A model generated the notes under the pieces. That model saw only the letters and a program-made list of their open reading frames with translations. It was not told where the DNA came from and did no database searches. 22,820 nt of DNA from CAZHDI01 sp964531285 (GTDB lineage Bacteria > Pseudomonadota > Alphaproteobacteria > JAJFIK01), in contig CAZHDI010000049.1 in NCBI GenBank assembly GCA_964531285.1, positions 1-22,820 of the forward strand. The letters are read 5' to 3'. The number at the start of each line of letters is the position of its first letter. Positions within the stretch are counted from its first letter, which is position 1. The position numbers and the translations under genes were made by a program. Positions 14,786-22,819 of this stretch are shown here, piece by piece.

Positions 14786-15817
14786 ATGGGCGGCACGATG
14801 GCGGGACTGATCGATCTTCCCGGACCCTTCGGCATTCTGGCGGCACTGAGCGTGCTGGCGGCGGGGTTGGGGCTTTTGGTCCTGTGCGGCGACGCGCTCG
14901 TCGCGGCGGCGGTCAAGATCGCCGCCCGGTTCAAAATCGCGCCCTTCGTGATCGGCATGACCATCGTTGCCTTCGGCACCTCGGCCCCGGAACTCTTCGT
15001 TGCGATTCAGGCGGTGCTGGACGGCTCCTACGGGGTCGTGTTCGGCAATGTGGTGGGCAGCAATATCTGCAACATCCTTCTGGTGCTGGGCCTGCCCGCC
15101 CTGCTTTTCACGCTGTCGAGCGATGTCCGCGGGCTGACCATGGCCACCGTGCTGATGCTCGGCTCGACGGTACTGTTCATCTGGTTTGCCCTGTCCGGCG
15201 GCGGGATCAACCGGCTGGAGGCGGCCGGGCTGCTCGCGCTGCTCCTGGCCTTTCTGATCGCCACGGCGCGCCAGTCCGGCGTGGCCGATGAGGCCGAGGA
15301 CATAGCCGAGGCCGACCTGCCCTTCGGTCTGAAGGATACCCCGCTCAACACGATCCTGGTCGCCGCCGGAGCCGGCTTCGGGCTCCTGGTTGGCGCGAAT
15401 TGGACCGTGACCCAGGCCATTGCCCTGGCCCAAACCGTACCGGGCATCTCTCAGGAAGTCGTGGGCCTGACCCTCATCGCGCTTGGCACGTCGCTGCCCG
15501 AACTGGCCGCGACCATCGCCGCCGCGCGGCGCAAGGAGTTCGGCCTCGGGTTCGGCAATATCATCGGCAGCAATATCTTCAATATTCACGCGATCACGGG
15601 CGTTGCGGCGCTGGTCTCGCCGGTCGGCCTGCCGCTGTTTGCGGAGAACGGTGCGGACCATCTGATCTCGGGCGATCTGGTGATCCTGTTCGCCGCCTCG
15701 GCCCTCGGCGCGTTCTACATCATGGGCCGCGAGCCTCGTATTCAACGCCTGGAAGGGCTGCTGCTGTTCAGCCTCTATCTCATCTATGTGGGCTATCTGG
15801 CCCTGCCGCTGATGTAG
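14786..15817 (+). CDS. CaCA family calcium/sodium antiporter (YrbG-like)
   Basis: A 343-residue polytopic inner membrane protein of the Ca2+:cation antiporter family, exchanging Ca2+ for Na+ or H+ (family knowledge). Both inverted alpha repeats are clear. Repeat 1 has GTSAPEL (64-70) and GNVVGSNICNILLV (87-100). Repeat 2 has GTSLPEL (about 234-240) and GNIIGSNIFNI (about 258-268). These hold the conserved ion-coordinating Glu and Asn residues. The central hydrophilic loop (about 160-185) is short and acidic. About ten transmembrane helices fit the length. The start is ATG 14786 with GAGGGAA about 8 bases upstream; the next ATG (14798) is an alternative. It converges on the gamma-carbonic anhydrase-like gene with 6 bases between stops. 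Confidence 0.93.
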   Translation: MGGTMAGLIDLPGPFGILAALSVLAAGLGLLVLCGDALVAAAVKIAARFKIAPFVIGMTIVAFGTSAPELFVAIQAVLDGSYGVVFGNVVGSNICNILLVLGLPALLFTLSSDVRGLTMATVLMLGSTVLFIWFALSGGGINRLEAAGLLALLLAFLIATARQSGVADEAEDIAEADLPFGLKDTPLNTILVAAGAGFGLLVGANWTVTQAIALAQTVPGISQEVVGLTLIALGTSLPELAATIAAARRKEFGLGFGNIIGSNIFNIHAITGVAALVSPVGLPLFAENGADHLISGDLVILFAASALGAFYIMGREPRIQRLEGLLLFSLYLIYVGYLALPLM

Positions 15818-15823
15818 ACGCAC

Positions 15824-16357
<534 letters not shown>

Positions 16358-16477
16358 GGGGCTCTCCTGTCTCATGGGTGGCGCGACAAAACCGGGCGCC
16401 GGTTTTTGTCGCCGCGCGCCCTATCCTGACCGCAATGTGACGCGAGGCTGACGTCTGAACAAGGAGAGTTGCGCCCC

Positions 16478-17515
16478 ATGTCCGCCGGTTCGCCGCAATC
16501 GGGTCCCCTGCCAGACGGCCCGCCGCCCGATCACGCCCTGGATGAAACCCTGGTGCGGTCGATCGTCGAAGCGGGTCTGCGGCGCTATTTCGATAGCCGC
16601 CGGGCGCAGGTCGGGCCTTTTGTCGATGCCCATTTCGGCTGGCGCGGCGCCTTGGGGATCAATGCCAAGGGCCTGGGCGGCGACATGCTGCGCGCGCCGG
16701 TCAACACGCTTCTGGTGGCCCCTGCCCTCGCCCGCGACGCGGCGGCCTATGGGCTCGCCCGCGCCGGCAAGACCCGGACCGCCGAAACCCTGCGCGGAAC
16801 CAGTTTTTTCCTCAAAACCGATGTGGCGCGCGAGGTCGACTGGCTGCTGTTCAGCCGGTTTCTCGACCTGCCCTTCGAAGAAGACCCGCGCGGCACGACG
16901 GCGCCGCGGTCGCACCCGGGCGATGCGATGGCCGCGGCCATCCTGTCGGACCCGCATCTCATTGCACGCTTGGAACCCGCTCTCCTCGCCGCCGCCCGGG
17001 CCTATCGCGATCCGGCCCGGCGCGACTGGCTCCATGAGGCCATGCGCGATTACGCCGAGGCCCGCGCCGCCACCGCGGAACTGGCGACCTTGAGCCTGAC
17101 CATGATGACCGGCGCGCTTATCGCCAAGGATTTCACGCCCGGCCTCATCTCGCTGGGGCCCGCGATCACCAAGATCGCCGCCCATCATGCCGCGACCCAT
17201 GCGGCGGGCGCCGGTGCCGGGGCCAGTGCCGCCTGGCTCGGCAGTCAGGCCGTCCACCCGTCCACCGCGCTCGTTGTCGGCATGACCGGCGCCATGATGG
17301 TCGGCGCGGCAGCCGTCACCGCCGTGGCCGGGGTCGTCACCGACCCGGTGCAGCGCCATCTGGGCCTGCATCAGCGCCGGCTCCATGTGTTTCTCGATAC
17401 GCTGGAAGAGCGCCTGCTCGACCGTTCCAGCCGCCGTTACAAGGTGGTCGATGCCTATGTCGGCCGGATCATCGACCTGGCCGACTTCCTCTATGGCGTC
17501 TGGCGTCTGGGGTGA
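16478..17515 (+). CDS. DUF6635-like family protein
   Basis: A 345-residue protein that I match, from memory of family patterns, to DUF6635. The segment VEAGLRRYFDSRRAQVGPFVDAHFGWRGAL (about 30-60) is followed by LLRAPVNTLL-like text (MLRAPVNTLLVAPAL) and FFLKTDVAREVDWLL, in the family order. Residues about 235-290 are strongly Ala/Gly-rich and hydrophobic with one or two possible membrane helices. The C-terminal RRLHVFLDTLEERLLD and RYKVVDAYVGRIIDLADFL look like amphipathic helices, perhaps membrane-peripheral. Function is unknown. ATG 16478 has AAGGAG 11 bases upstream. It precedes katG by 168 bases, and katG has its own promoter-like elements, so they are probably separate units. Confidence 0.7.
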   Translation: MSAGSPQSGPLPDGPPPDHALDETLVRSIVEAGLRRYFDSRRAQVGPFVDAHFGWRGALGINAKGLGGDMLRAPVNTLLVAPALARDAAAYGLARAGKTRTAETLRGTSFFLKTDVAREVDWLLFSRFLDLPFEEDPRGTTAPRSHPGDAMAAAILSDPHLIARLEPALLAAARAYRDPARRDWLHEAMRDYAEARAATAELATLSLTMMTGALIAKDFTPGLISLGPAITKIAAHHAATHAAGAGAGASAAWLGSQAVHPSTALVVGMTGAMMVGAAAVTAVAGVVTDPVQRHLGLHQRRLHVFLDTLEERLLDRSSRRYKVVDAYVGRIIDLADFLYGVWRLG

Positions 17516-17558
17516 CGGCCATGCCGCCGGAGCGGCGCCCTGGCCGAACGGCTTATTG

Positions 17559-17595
17559 ATCGCCAAAAACGATCGCTATCATCTGAACAATCGAT
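17559..17595 (+). promoter_or_regulatory. OxyR-like tandem dyad upstream of katG
   Basis: Two 15-bp ATC-N9-GAT dyads, ATCGCCAAAAACGAT (17559-17573) and ATCTGAACAATCGAT (17581-17595), are separated by 7 bp. That reproduces the spacing of an OxyR tetramer site (four half-sites, dyad centres 22 bp apart). ATC-N9-GAT also fits the general LysR-type T-N11-A motif. The block ends exactly where the candidate katG -35 begins, a position suited to activation. OxyR control is inference; no oxyR gene is in the window. Confidence 0.6.
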
Positions 17596-17624
17596 TCTAC
17601 ACATGGAACCGGATCGGTCATGAT
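17596..17624 (+). promoter_or_regulatory. Candidate katG promoter
   Basis: TCTACA (17596-17601) as -35 and CATGAT (17619-17624) as -10 have a 17-bp spacer; each matches the consensus at 4 of 6 positions. A start site near 17631 would leave a leader of about 50 bases before the katG ATG. The weak hexamers fit an activator-dependent promoter next to the tandem dyad. A second -10-like TATCAT (17577-17582) lies inside the dyad block. Confidence 0.45.
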
Positions 17625-17683
17625 CTGGACTGCAAGAGCGGATTAAAACGCCGCCGCCCCCCAACTCAAGACCGGAGAAGGTC

Positions 17684-19861
17684 ATGTCAGGAAACACCCA
17701 GAAAGCCGCAGCCCAGTGCCCCGTGATGCACGGGGCGAATACCGCCGTCGACCGGGACGTGATGACCTGGTGGCCGAACGCGCTCAATCTCGACATTCTG
17801 CACCAGCACGACACCAAGACCAATCCGCTCGGGCCGAACTTCACCTATCGCGATGAGTTGAAGAAGCTCGATGTCGCGGCTCTCAAGGCCGACCTCCATG
17901 CTCTGATGACGGACAGTCAGGACTGGTGGCCGGCGGACTGGGGGCATTATGGCGGCCTGATGATCCGCATGGCGTGGCATGCGGCGGGGTCCTACCGCAT
18001 CGCCGACGGACGCGGCGGCGGCGGCACCGGCAATCTGCGCTTCGCCCCGCTCAATTCGTGGCCGGACAATACCAGCCTGGACAAGGCCCGGCGGCTGCTC
18101 TGGCCGATCAAGAAGAAATACGGCAACAAGGTCAGCTGGGGGGATCTGATGATCCTGGCCGGGACGATCGCTTATGAATCCATGGGCCTCAAGACCTACG
18201 GCTTTGCCTTCGGCCGCGAGGATGTCTGGCATCCCGAGAAAGACATTTACTGGGGTCCGGAAACCGAGTGGCTGGCCCGCGGGCGGTATGCCAGCGACGA
18301 TCAGCCGGACTCGCTGGAAAATCCGCTGGCGGCGGTCCAGATGGGGCTGATCTATGTGAACCCCGAGGGCGTCGGCGGTCAGCCCGATCCCGCCCGCACC
18401 GCGCTCGAAGTGCGCGAGACCTTCAAGCGCATGGCCATGAACGATGAAGAGACCGCCGCGCTCACGGCGGGCGGCCATACGGTCGGCAAATGCCACGGCA
18501 ATGGCGATGCGGCCAAGCTCGGTCCGAACCCGGAACAATCGGATGTCGAGCATCAGGGCTTCGGCTGGCACAACCCGGGCGGCACCGGCCATGGCCGCGA
18601 CGCGATCACCAGCGGGCTCGAAGGTGCCTGGACCGCCAACCCGACCCAGTTCGACATGGGCTATTTCGACATGCTCTTCGATCATGAGTGGGAATTGACG
18701 AAGAGCCCGGCCGGGGCCTGGCAGTGGCAGCCGGTGTCCATCGATGAAAAAGACATGCCGGTCGATGCGAACGATCCGTCCAAGCGCCAGATGCCGCTCA
18801 TGACCGATGCGGACATGGCCATGAAGGTGGACCCGATCTATCGCGAGATCTGCGAACGGTTCCGCCGCGACCCGGATTATTTCAAGGAGACCTTCGCCCG
18901 GGCCTGGTTCAAGCTCACCCACCGCGATATGGGTCCCAAGGCGCGCTATGTGGGCCCCGATGTGCCCGCGGAAGACCTGCTCTGGATGGACCCGGTCCCG
19001 CAAGGGCCGCTGAACTATGACATCGGCGCGGTCAAGCGCGAGATCGCGGGTGCGGGCCTTGCCATCGGTGATCTTGTCGCCACGGCCTGGGACAGTGCGC
19101 GGACCTATCGCGGCTCGGACATGCGCGGCGGCGCGGACGGCGCCCGCATCCGTCTGGCACCGCAAAAGGACTGGGCGGGCAATGAGCCGGCCCGTCTTCA
19201 GAAGGTGCTCGGCGTTCTGGAACCCATCGCCGCCAAATACGGGGCGAGTATCGCCGACACCATCGTCCTTGGCGGGACGGTCGGTATCGAGATGGCCGCG
19301 AAGGCCGCCGGGTTGACGGTCACCGTACCGTTCACGCCGGGCCGGGGCGATGCGACCGATGCCATGACGGACGCGGACTCCTTTGCTCCACTGGAACCCC
19401 TGGCCGACGGATACCGGAACTGGCTCAAGCAGGATTTTACCGTCGCACCGGAGGAATTGCTGCTCGACCGCACCCAACTCCTCGGCCTGACCGGTCCGGA
19501 AATGACCGTGCTGCTCGGCGGCATGCGTGTTCTGGGTACGAATTATGGCGGCACCAAGCACGGCGTCTTCACCAAACGCGAAGGCGCGCTGACGAACGAT
19601 TTCTTCGTCAACCTTCTCGACATGACCTATCGCTGGGTGCCGACCGGCGACGGGCTCTATGAGATCCGCGACTACAAGACCAATGAACTGGCCTGGACGG
19701 CGACCCGCGTCGACTTGGTGTTCGGGTCGAACTCGATCCTGCGCGCCTACGCCGAAGTCTATGCCCAGGACGACGGCAAGGCGGCCTTCGTGCGCGATTT
19801 CATCACCGCCTGGACCAAGGTCATGGATCTGGGCCGCTTCGATACCGCCCGGGCGGCCTGA
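17684..19861 (+). CDS. katG: Catalase-peroxidase KatG
   Basis: A 725-residue bifunctional haem enzyme that destroys hydrogen peroxide by catalase and peroxidase cycles. The N-terminal haem domain has Arg95, Trp98 and His99 in IRMAWHAAGS, the proximal His265 in AGGHTVGK, and Tyr224 (IYVNPEG) and Met250 (KRMAMND). Trp98, Tyr224 and Met250 make the Met-Tyr-Trp cross-linked adduct needed for catalase activity, so the enzyme should be fully bifunctional. The C-terminal half is the degenerate duplicated domain, with TAWDSARTYRGSDMRGG. Length is normal and no signal peptide is seen, so it is cytoplasmic. ATG 17684 is preceded by GGAGAAGG. It is followed by a terminator and then mntR, and preceded by an OxyR-like site. 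Confidence 0.98.
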   Translation: MSGNTQKAAAQCPVMHGANTAVDRDVMTWWPNALNLDILHQHDTKTNPLGPNFTYRDELKKLDVAALKADLHALMTDSQDWWPADWGHYGGLMIRMAWHAAGSYRIADGRGGGGTGNLRFAPLNSWPDNTSLDKARRLLWPIKKKYGNKVSWGDLMILAGTIAYESMGLKTYGFAFGREDVWHPEKDIYWGPETEWLARGRYASDDQPDSLENPLAAVQMGLIYVNPEGVGGQPDPARTALEVRETFKRMAMNDEETAALTAGGHTVGKCHGNGDAAKLGPNPEQSDVEHQGFGWHNPGGTGHGRDAITSGLEGAWTANPTQFDMGYFDMLFDHEWELTKSPAGAWQWQPVSIDEKDMPVDANDPSKRQMPLMTDADMAMKVDPIYREICERFRRDPDYFKETFARAWFKLTHRDMGPKARYVGPDVPAEDLLWMDPVPQGPLNYDIGAVKREIAGAGLAIGDLVATAWDSARTYRGSDMRGGADGARIRLAPQKDWAGNEPARLQKVLGVLEPIAAKYGASIADTIVLGGTVGIEMAAKAAGLTVTVPFTPGRGDATDAMTDADSFAPLEPLADGYRNWLKQDFTVAPEELLLDRTQLLGLTGPEMTVLLGGMRVLGTNYGGTKHGVFTKREGALTNDFFVNLLDMTYRWVPTGDGLYEIRDYKTNELAWTATRVDLVFGSNSILRAYAEVYAQDDGKAAFVRDFITAWTKVMDLGRFDTARAA

Positions 19862-19887
19862 GCGGCCTGATCCCCATCGCACTGTGT

Positions 19888-19913
19888 GGCGGTCCCTCAG
19901 CCGGGGGACCGCC
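19888..19913 (+). terminator. Terminator-like hairpin after katG
   Basis: A perfect 9-bp stem, GGCGGTCCC (19888-19896) with GGGACCGCC (19905-19913), has an 8-base loop and starts 26 bases after the katG stop. It is followed by GCTTTCGTTTCC, a broken T-rich stretch, so termination may be partial. Its position between katG and mntR argues for separate main transcripts with possible read-through. Confidence 0.7.
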
Positions 19914-19953
19914 GCTTTCGTTTCCAATGCGGGCAACCGTTACCGACCGGACG

Positions 19954-19962
19954 TGGTATGAT
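19954..19962 (+). promoter_or_regulatory. Extended -10 element, candidate mntR promoter
   Basis: TGGTATGAT is a TGn-extended -10 with a hexamer matching the consensus at 5 of 6 positions. It lies 33 bases upstream of the mntR GTG. No good -35 is seen 17 bp upstream, which is acceptable for an extended -10 promoter. It would give mntR its own transcript downstream of the katG terminator. Confidence 0.4.
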
Positions 19963-19995
19963 TCAAGGCCAGTCTGACGAGAAAGATGACCGCCG

Positions 19996-20427
19996 GTGCC
20001 CAAGCTCTTCCGAGATCCCTCCGCCCGGGCCGCTGCCTTCCAGCGCATTCGCGAGGCCCATCAGACCGAACTGGCGGAGGACTATGTCGAACTGATCGAG
20101 GATCTGATCGAGACCCGCGGCGAGGCCCGTCCTGTGGACATCGCCGATTGCCTGGGCATCAGCAAATCCACGGCGACCCTCGCCATTCAGCGCCTCCATA
20201 AACAGGGCCTGGTGGACACGCAGCCCTACCGGTCGGTGACCTTGACCGACGAGGGCAAACGGCTGGCCGCCGAGGCCCGGCGCCGTCATGAGATCCTCTA
20301 TGATTTTCTGCTGGTTCTCGGGATTTCAGAGGATGTTGCCTTTGCCGACTCCGAAGGCATGGAGCACCATGTCAGCGAGGAGACCCTGGCCGCGCTGCAA
20401 CGCCTCACGGCCAGTCTGAAATCCTGA
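19996..20427 (+). CDS. mntR: Manganese-responsive transcriptional regulator MntR (DtxR family)
   Basis: A 143-residue DtxR/MntR-family repressor that binds DNA when loaded with Mn2+ and usually controls manganese uptake genes such as mntH. The winged HTH lies at about 46-85 (ARPVDIADCLGISKSTATLAI and YRSVTLTDEG). By alignment from memory with Bacillus subtilis MntR, all six metal ligands are kept: Asp29, Glu32, His98, Glu120, Glu123 and His124. The N-terminal extension of about 20 residues and the HQTELAEDYVELIEDLIE start are typical of proteobacterial MntR. The start is GTG 19996. No mntH or sitABC-type transporter is in the window, so its targets lie elsewhere. Its position after katG links manganese homeostasis to peroxide defence. 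Confidence 0.92.
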   Translation: MPKLFRDPSARAAAFQRIREAHQTELAEDYVELIEDLIETRGEARPVDIADCLGISKSTATLAIQRLHKQGLVDTQPYRSVTLTDEGKRLAAEARRRHEILYDFLLVLGISEDVAFADSEGMEHHVSEETLAALQRLTASLKS

Positions 20428-20522
20428 CGCCTTGACCGCCCGCCCCGCCCGCTTGCATGTCGCCGCGCCCTCGCCCACTCTGTGCCCTGTGCAACCGGGC
20501 GGCTGATGGGGAGACTGCTGCG

Positions 20523-21551
20523 ATGGGTACGATTTCCTGGATTCTGCTGATCGTCGTCCTGGCGGTCGGCGCGATTTTCATCGTCAATCCCGAAATCACC
20601 TATGTCTCGAACGCCACCATCCGGCAGGCCGTGCAGGAGCGCACCTCGCCAGAGGCCGTCGCCCGCACCATCAATCAGGCCCTGGACCGGGACGATTACG
20701 ATACCGCTGTCATGTATGCCGAACTGGCCGATTTCGCGCGGATGGATCTGCCCGCGGCGACGCTGGACCGGCTCGAGCGCGAGGGCGCCTGGGCGGCCTC
20801 GACCTTCCGCAATGTGCGCCAGTTCTCGCGCGGGTTCGTGACCGGCGAAGCCGACAGCATTCCCGGCCTGTCGGGCGCGGTGACCTCAGATCTGACGGTC
20901 ATCGGCGATGTGCGGGACCTGTCCAGCGAAGGCGGCAAGATGATTGCCGGTCAGCCCTACAACCAGTTGATCCTGGGCCTGTCCGTGGTGGGTGTCGGCC
21001 TGACCGGCGCAACGATTGCCACCGGCGGCGCGACCCTCACCGGCCGGGTTGGGGTGAGCATCGTCAAAATCGCTGCCAAGACCGGCTCGCTCACGGCCGA
21101 TTTCGCCCGCCAGATGACCCGGCTCGTTTCCGACGCGGTGGATTTCCCCGCGCTGCGCACCACCCTGCGCTCGGTCAATCTGGCCAATCCGACCGCGACC
21201 CGCGCCGCGGTCGAGTCCTATGCCGCCAGCGTGCGCACCGCGGATCTGTTCCCGGTGCTCAAGCGGGTCGAGGATGTCAGCCAGGCGACGAGCCCCGCCG
21301 AGAGCCTGCGCCTGATGCGCTATGTCGAGAACACCGAAGACCTTGAAGGCGTCGCCAACCTGTCCCAGCGCATGGGCAAACAGACCCGCGCGGTGGTCGA
21401 GGTGACCGGCCAGACGAGCCTGCGCGCCTTCCGCACGACGGTGAAATTCTTCACCTATCTGGTGGAGAATATCCTGGCGTTCCTGGCCGGGCTCGGCGGA
21501 CTGATCGGCTCGATCCTCGGGCGCCGGGGCCTGCGTGCGCTGACCCGCTAA
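20523..21551 (+). CDS. Unrecognised membrane-anchored protein
   Basis: A 342-residue protein I do not recognise as a named family. There is an N-terminal hydrophobic anchor (about 4-21, ISWILLIVVLAVGAIFIV). The region 25-125 is charged and helical and includes SRGFVTGEADSIPGLSGAVTSDLTVIGDVRDL. A central hydrophobic hairpin lies at about 148-172 (LILGLSVVGVGLTGATIATGGATL), helical segments span 175-305, and a last hydrophobic stretch (about 310-332, LVENILAFLAGLGGLIGSIL) precedes a basic C-terminus. I have an impression of similar hypothetical proteins in other alphaproteobacteria but cannot verify it. ATG 20523 has GGGGAG upstream; an in-frame ATG at 20457 adds 22 implausible residues. It lies 95 bases after mntR and could share its transcript. 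Confidence 0.7.
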   Translation: MGTISWILLIVVLAVGAIFIVNPEITYVSNATIRQAVQERTSPEAVARTINQALDRDDYDTAVMYAELADFARMDLPAATLDRLEREGAWAASTFRNVRQFSRGFVTGEADSIPGLSGAVTSDLTVIGDVRDLSSEGGKMIAGQPYNQLILGLSVVGVGLTGATIATGGATLTGRVGVSIVKIAAKTGSLTADFARQMTRLVSDAVDFPALRTTLRSVNLANPTATRAAVESYAASVRTADLFPVLKRVEDVSQATSPAESLRLMRYVENTEDLEGVANLSQRMGKQTRAVVEVTGQTSLRAFRTTVKFFTYLVENILAFLAGLGGLIGSILGRRGLRALTR

Positions 21552-21602
21552 AGGCATCGCCCCTGGGGCTGCCTGCCGCAAACGTCAATGCTCCGGACCG
21601 GA

Positions 21603-21622
21603 CTGTTTCACGCCTGTTTCAC
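21603..21622 (+). promoter_or_regulatory. 11-bp-phased CTGTTTCAC direct repeats (Pho-box-like)
   Basis: CTGTTTCAC occurs at 21603-21611 and again at 21614-21622, exactly 11 bp apart, one helical turn. PhoB boxes are also two CTGT-initial 7-mers (CTGTCAT type) repeated with 11-bp spacing, and the next gene downstream is phoH. Only the CTGT core matches; the rest differs from the PhoB consensus, so the factor is uncertain. Confidence 0.4.
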
Positions 21623-21652
21623 AGCATACGAACAATTTGTGCATATTGCCGC

Positions 21653-21681
21653 TCGACCGGATCGCACACGCGCGGTATAGT
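21653..21681 (+). promoter_or_regulatory. Candidate sigma70-type promoter upstream of phoH
   Basis: TCGACC (21653-21658) as -35 and TATAGT (21676-21681) as -10 have a 17-bp spacer, matching the consensus at 4 and 5 of 6 positions. It points toward phoH, about 380 bases away, and lies 31 bases downstream of the phased CTGTTTCAC repeats. It is the best promoter-like sequence in this gap. Confidence 0.45.
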
Positions 21682-22057
21682 GATGGTGTTGGGGAAGCGA
21701 ATCATTGCTCGGCGTTAAGGCTTGAGCGGTGACCACGCGGAGACGTGCCGTTGACCGGTGGCCTGAGCGCACCATACGACACGACCAGATGCCCGCATCC
21801 AGGGGCCCTCGCTGACAGGGCATCGGAAGCGGCCTCCCCCTTCTTCTCTCTCGATCATCGCATGACAGTTCTTAAGGCTTTGCATCGGCACGCGCCGCGC
21901 CCACGATCGCGCGCGCATCAAACCGATGTTAATCGTGTACGGATGGAATGGCGGCTCACCGCTGACCGTCCGCATGCGTGGGCGGCCTCTGGCGGCCCGC
22001 ACCCCGCCCCTCCGTGGGCGGTCCTTTCGGCTCACCCACAGCAGATCGGAGACCTTC

Positions 22058-22819
22058 ATGGGAAAACGTGCCCGGCAGTCGGCCCGTATGAAGAACCATG
22101 ACCGTTACACCCCGTCCCCGGAGGAGGCCAAGATTCATGCCCTCTTCCCAGACCGAATGGGATGGGATCCGCTCGAGACCGACGACCGCGATAAAAGCTA
22201 TGTTCGCAAGGTTCGTCCTTGTACGCCAAATCAGAAACTGCTGTGGGACGCTCTTGAAAACAATCCGCTCGTGCTGGCCGCCGGCCCGGCCGGCACCGGC
22301 AAAACCTACCTCGCGGTTGCCAAGGCCGTCGAGGCTTTAGAAGCCGGTAAGGTTGGCCGCATCCTGCTCTCCCGCCCCGCCATCGAGGCCGGCGAAAGCC
22401 TCGGCTTTCTGCCCGGCGACCTGGAAGACAAACTTGCCCCGTATCTGCGCCCGCTCTACGACGCGCTCAATGACAGGCTCGGCGCCAAGCGGCTCAAAGC
22501 CCTGCTCGCCGAGGGTGCCATCGAAATCGCGCCGGTCGCCTATATGCGCGGGCGTACGCTGAACAACGCCTTCGTGGTCATCGATGAGGCGCAAAACTGC
22601 ACCTATGGTCAGCTCAAGATGCTCCTGACCCGCCTGGGCTGGCACACCACCATGGTGCTCACCGGCGACCCGGACCAATCAGACCTCTTGCCCGGCATTT
22701 CCGGCTTCGCGGATATCGTCGAACGCCTGTCCACCCTTGAGGACGCGTCCGTGGTGCGCCTCAAGGACGGCGATATCGTGCGTCATCCCCTGGTGGCCAG
22801 CATGCTGACGGTTCTTTGA
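22058..22819 (+). CDS. phoH: PhoH family ATPase
   Basis: A 253-residue cytoplasmic P-loop ATPase of the PhoH family, proteins linked to RNA metabolism and helicase or nuclease function; phoH is phosphate-starvation inducible in Escherichia coli. It has Walker A GPAGTGKT (76-83), the family signature ILLSRPAIEAGESLGFLPGD (in 102-121) and Walker B VVIDEAQN (173-180). A sensor-type LTGDPDQSD follows in the C-terminal third. The N-terminal 45 residues are basic and lack a KH or PIN domain, so it is the short single-domain form. ATG 22058 has GGAG 6 bases upstream; in-frame codons reaching to 21926 lack support. The gene is complete, its TGA ending one base before the window edge. Confidence 0.92.
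   Translation: MGKRARQSARMKNHDRYTPSPEEAKIHALFPDRMGWDPLETDDRDKSYVRKVRPCTPNQKLLWDALENNPLVLAAGPAGTGKTYLAVAKAVEALEAGKVGRILLSRPAIEAGESLGFLPGDLEDKLAPYLRPLYDALNDRLGAKRLKALLAEGAIEIAPVAYMRGRTLNNAFVVIDEAQNCTYGQLKMLLTRLGWHTTMVLTGDPDQSDLLPGISGFADIVERLSTLEDASVVRLKDGDIVRHPLVASMLTVL

Larger units (their letters stand above)
21552..22057. other. Long intergenic/leader region upstream of phoH
   Basis: This gap of 506 bases contains no gene I can support; a 118-codon plus-strand frame (GTG 21745 to 22101) overlaps the phoH start and looks like composition noise. The region contains phased CTGTTTCAC repeats, a sigma70-like promoter, and a 7-bp stem GATGCCC/GGGCATC (21788-21794 with 21818-21824). A GC-rich hairpin, CCGCCC/GGGCGG (22004-22009 with 22016-22021), lies 37 bases before the phoH ATG. 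If the promoter is real, phoH has a leader of about 370 bases. Confidence 0.6.

Noticed and set aside
14702..15823. A 373-codon minus-strand frame antisense to the antiporter gene.
   Set aside because: It is hydrophilic, Gln/Arg-rich noise opposite a textbook CaCA antiporter with both alpha repeats.
17577..17582. TATCAT as the main katG -10 with TTGATC (17556-17561) as -35.
   Set aside because: The spacer is only 15 bp and the elements fall inside the tandem dyads; the downstream TCTACA-17-CATGAT pair fits activator geometry better.
17687..19936. A 749-codon minus-strand open frame covering all of katG.
   Set aside because: It is antisense to a gene with unmistakable KatG motifs, has no recognisable domain, and is rich in Arg/Gly/His as expected from reading high-GC codons backwards.
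21745..22101. A 118-codon GTG-started frame in the phoH upstream gap.
   Set aside because: It overlaps the phoH start, has Pro/His/Arg-rich noise-like composition and no domain. A GGAGA sequence upstream is not enough to support it.
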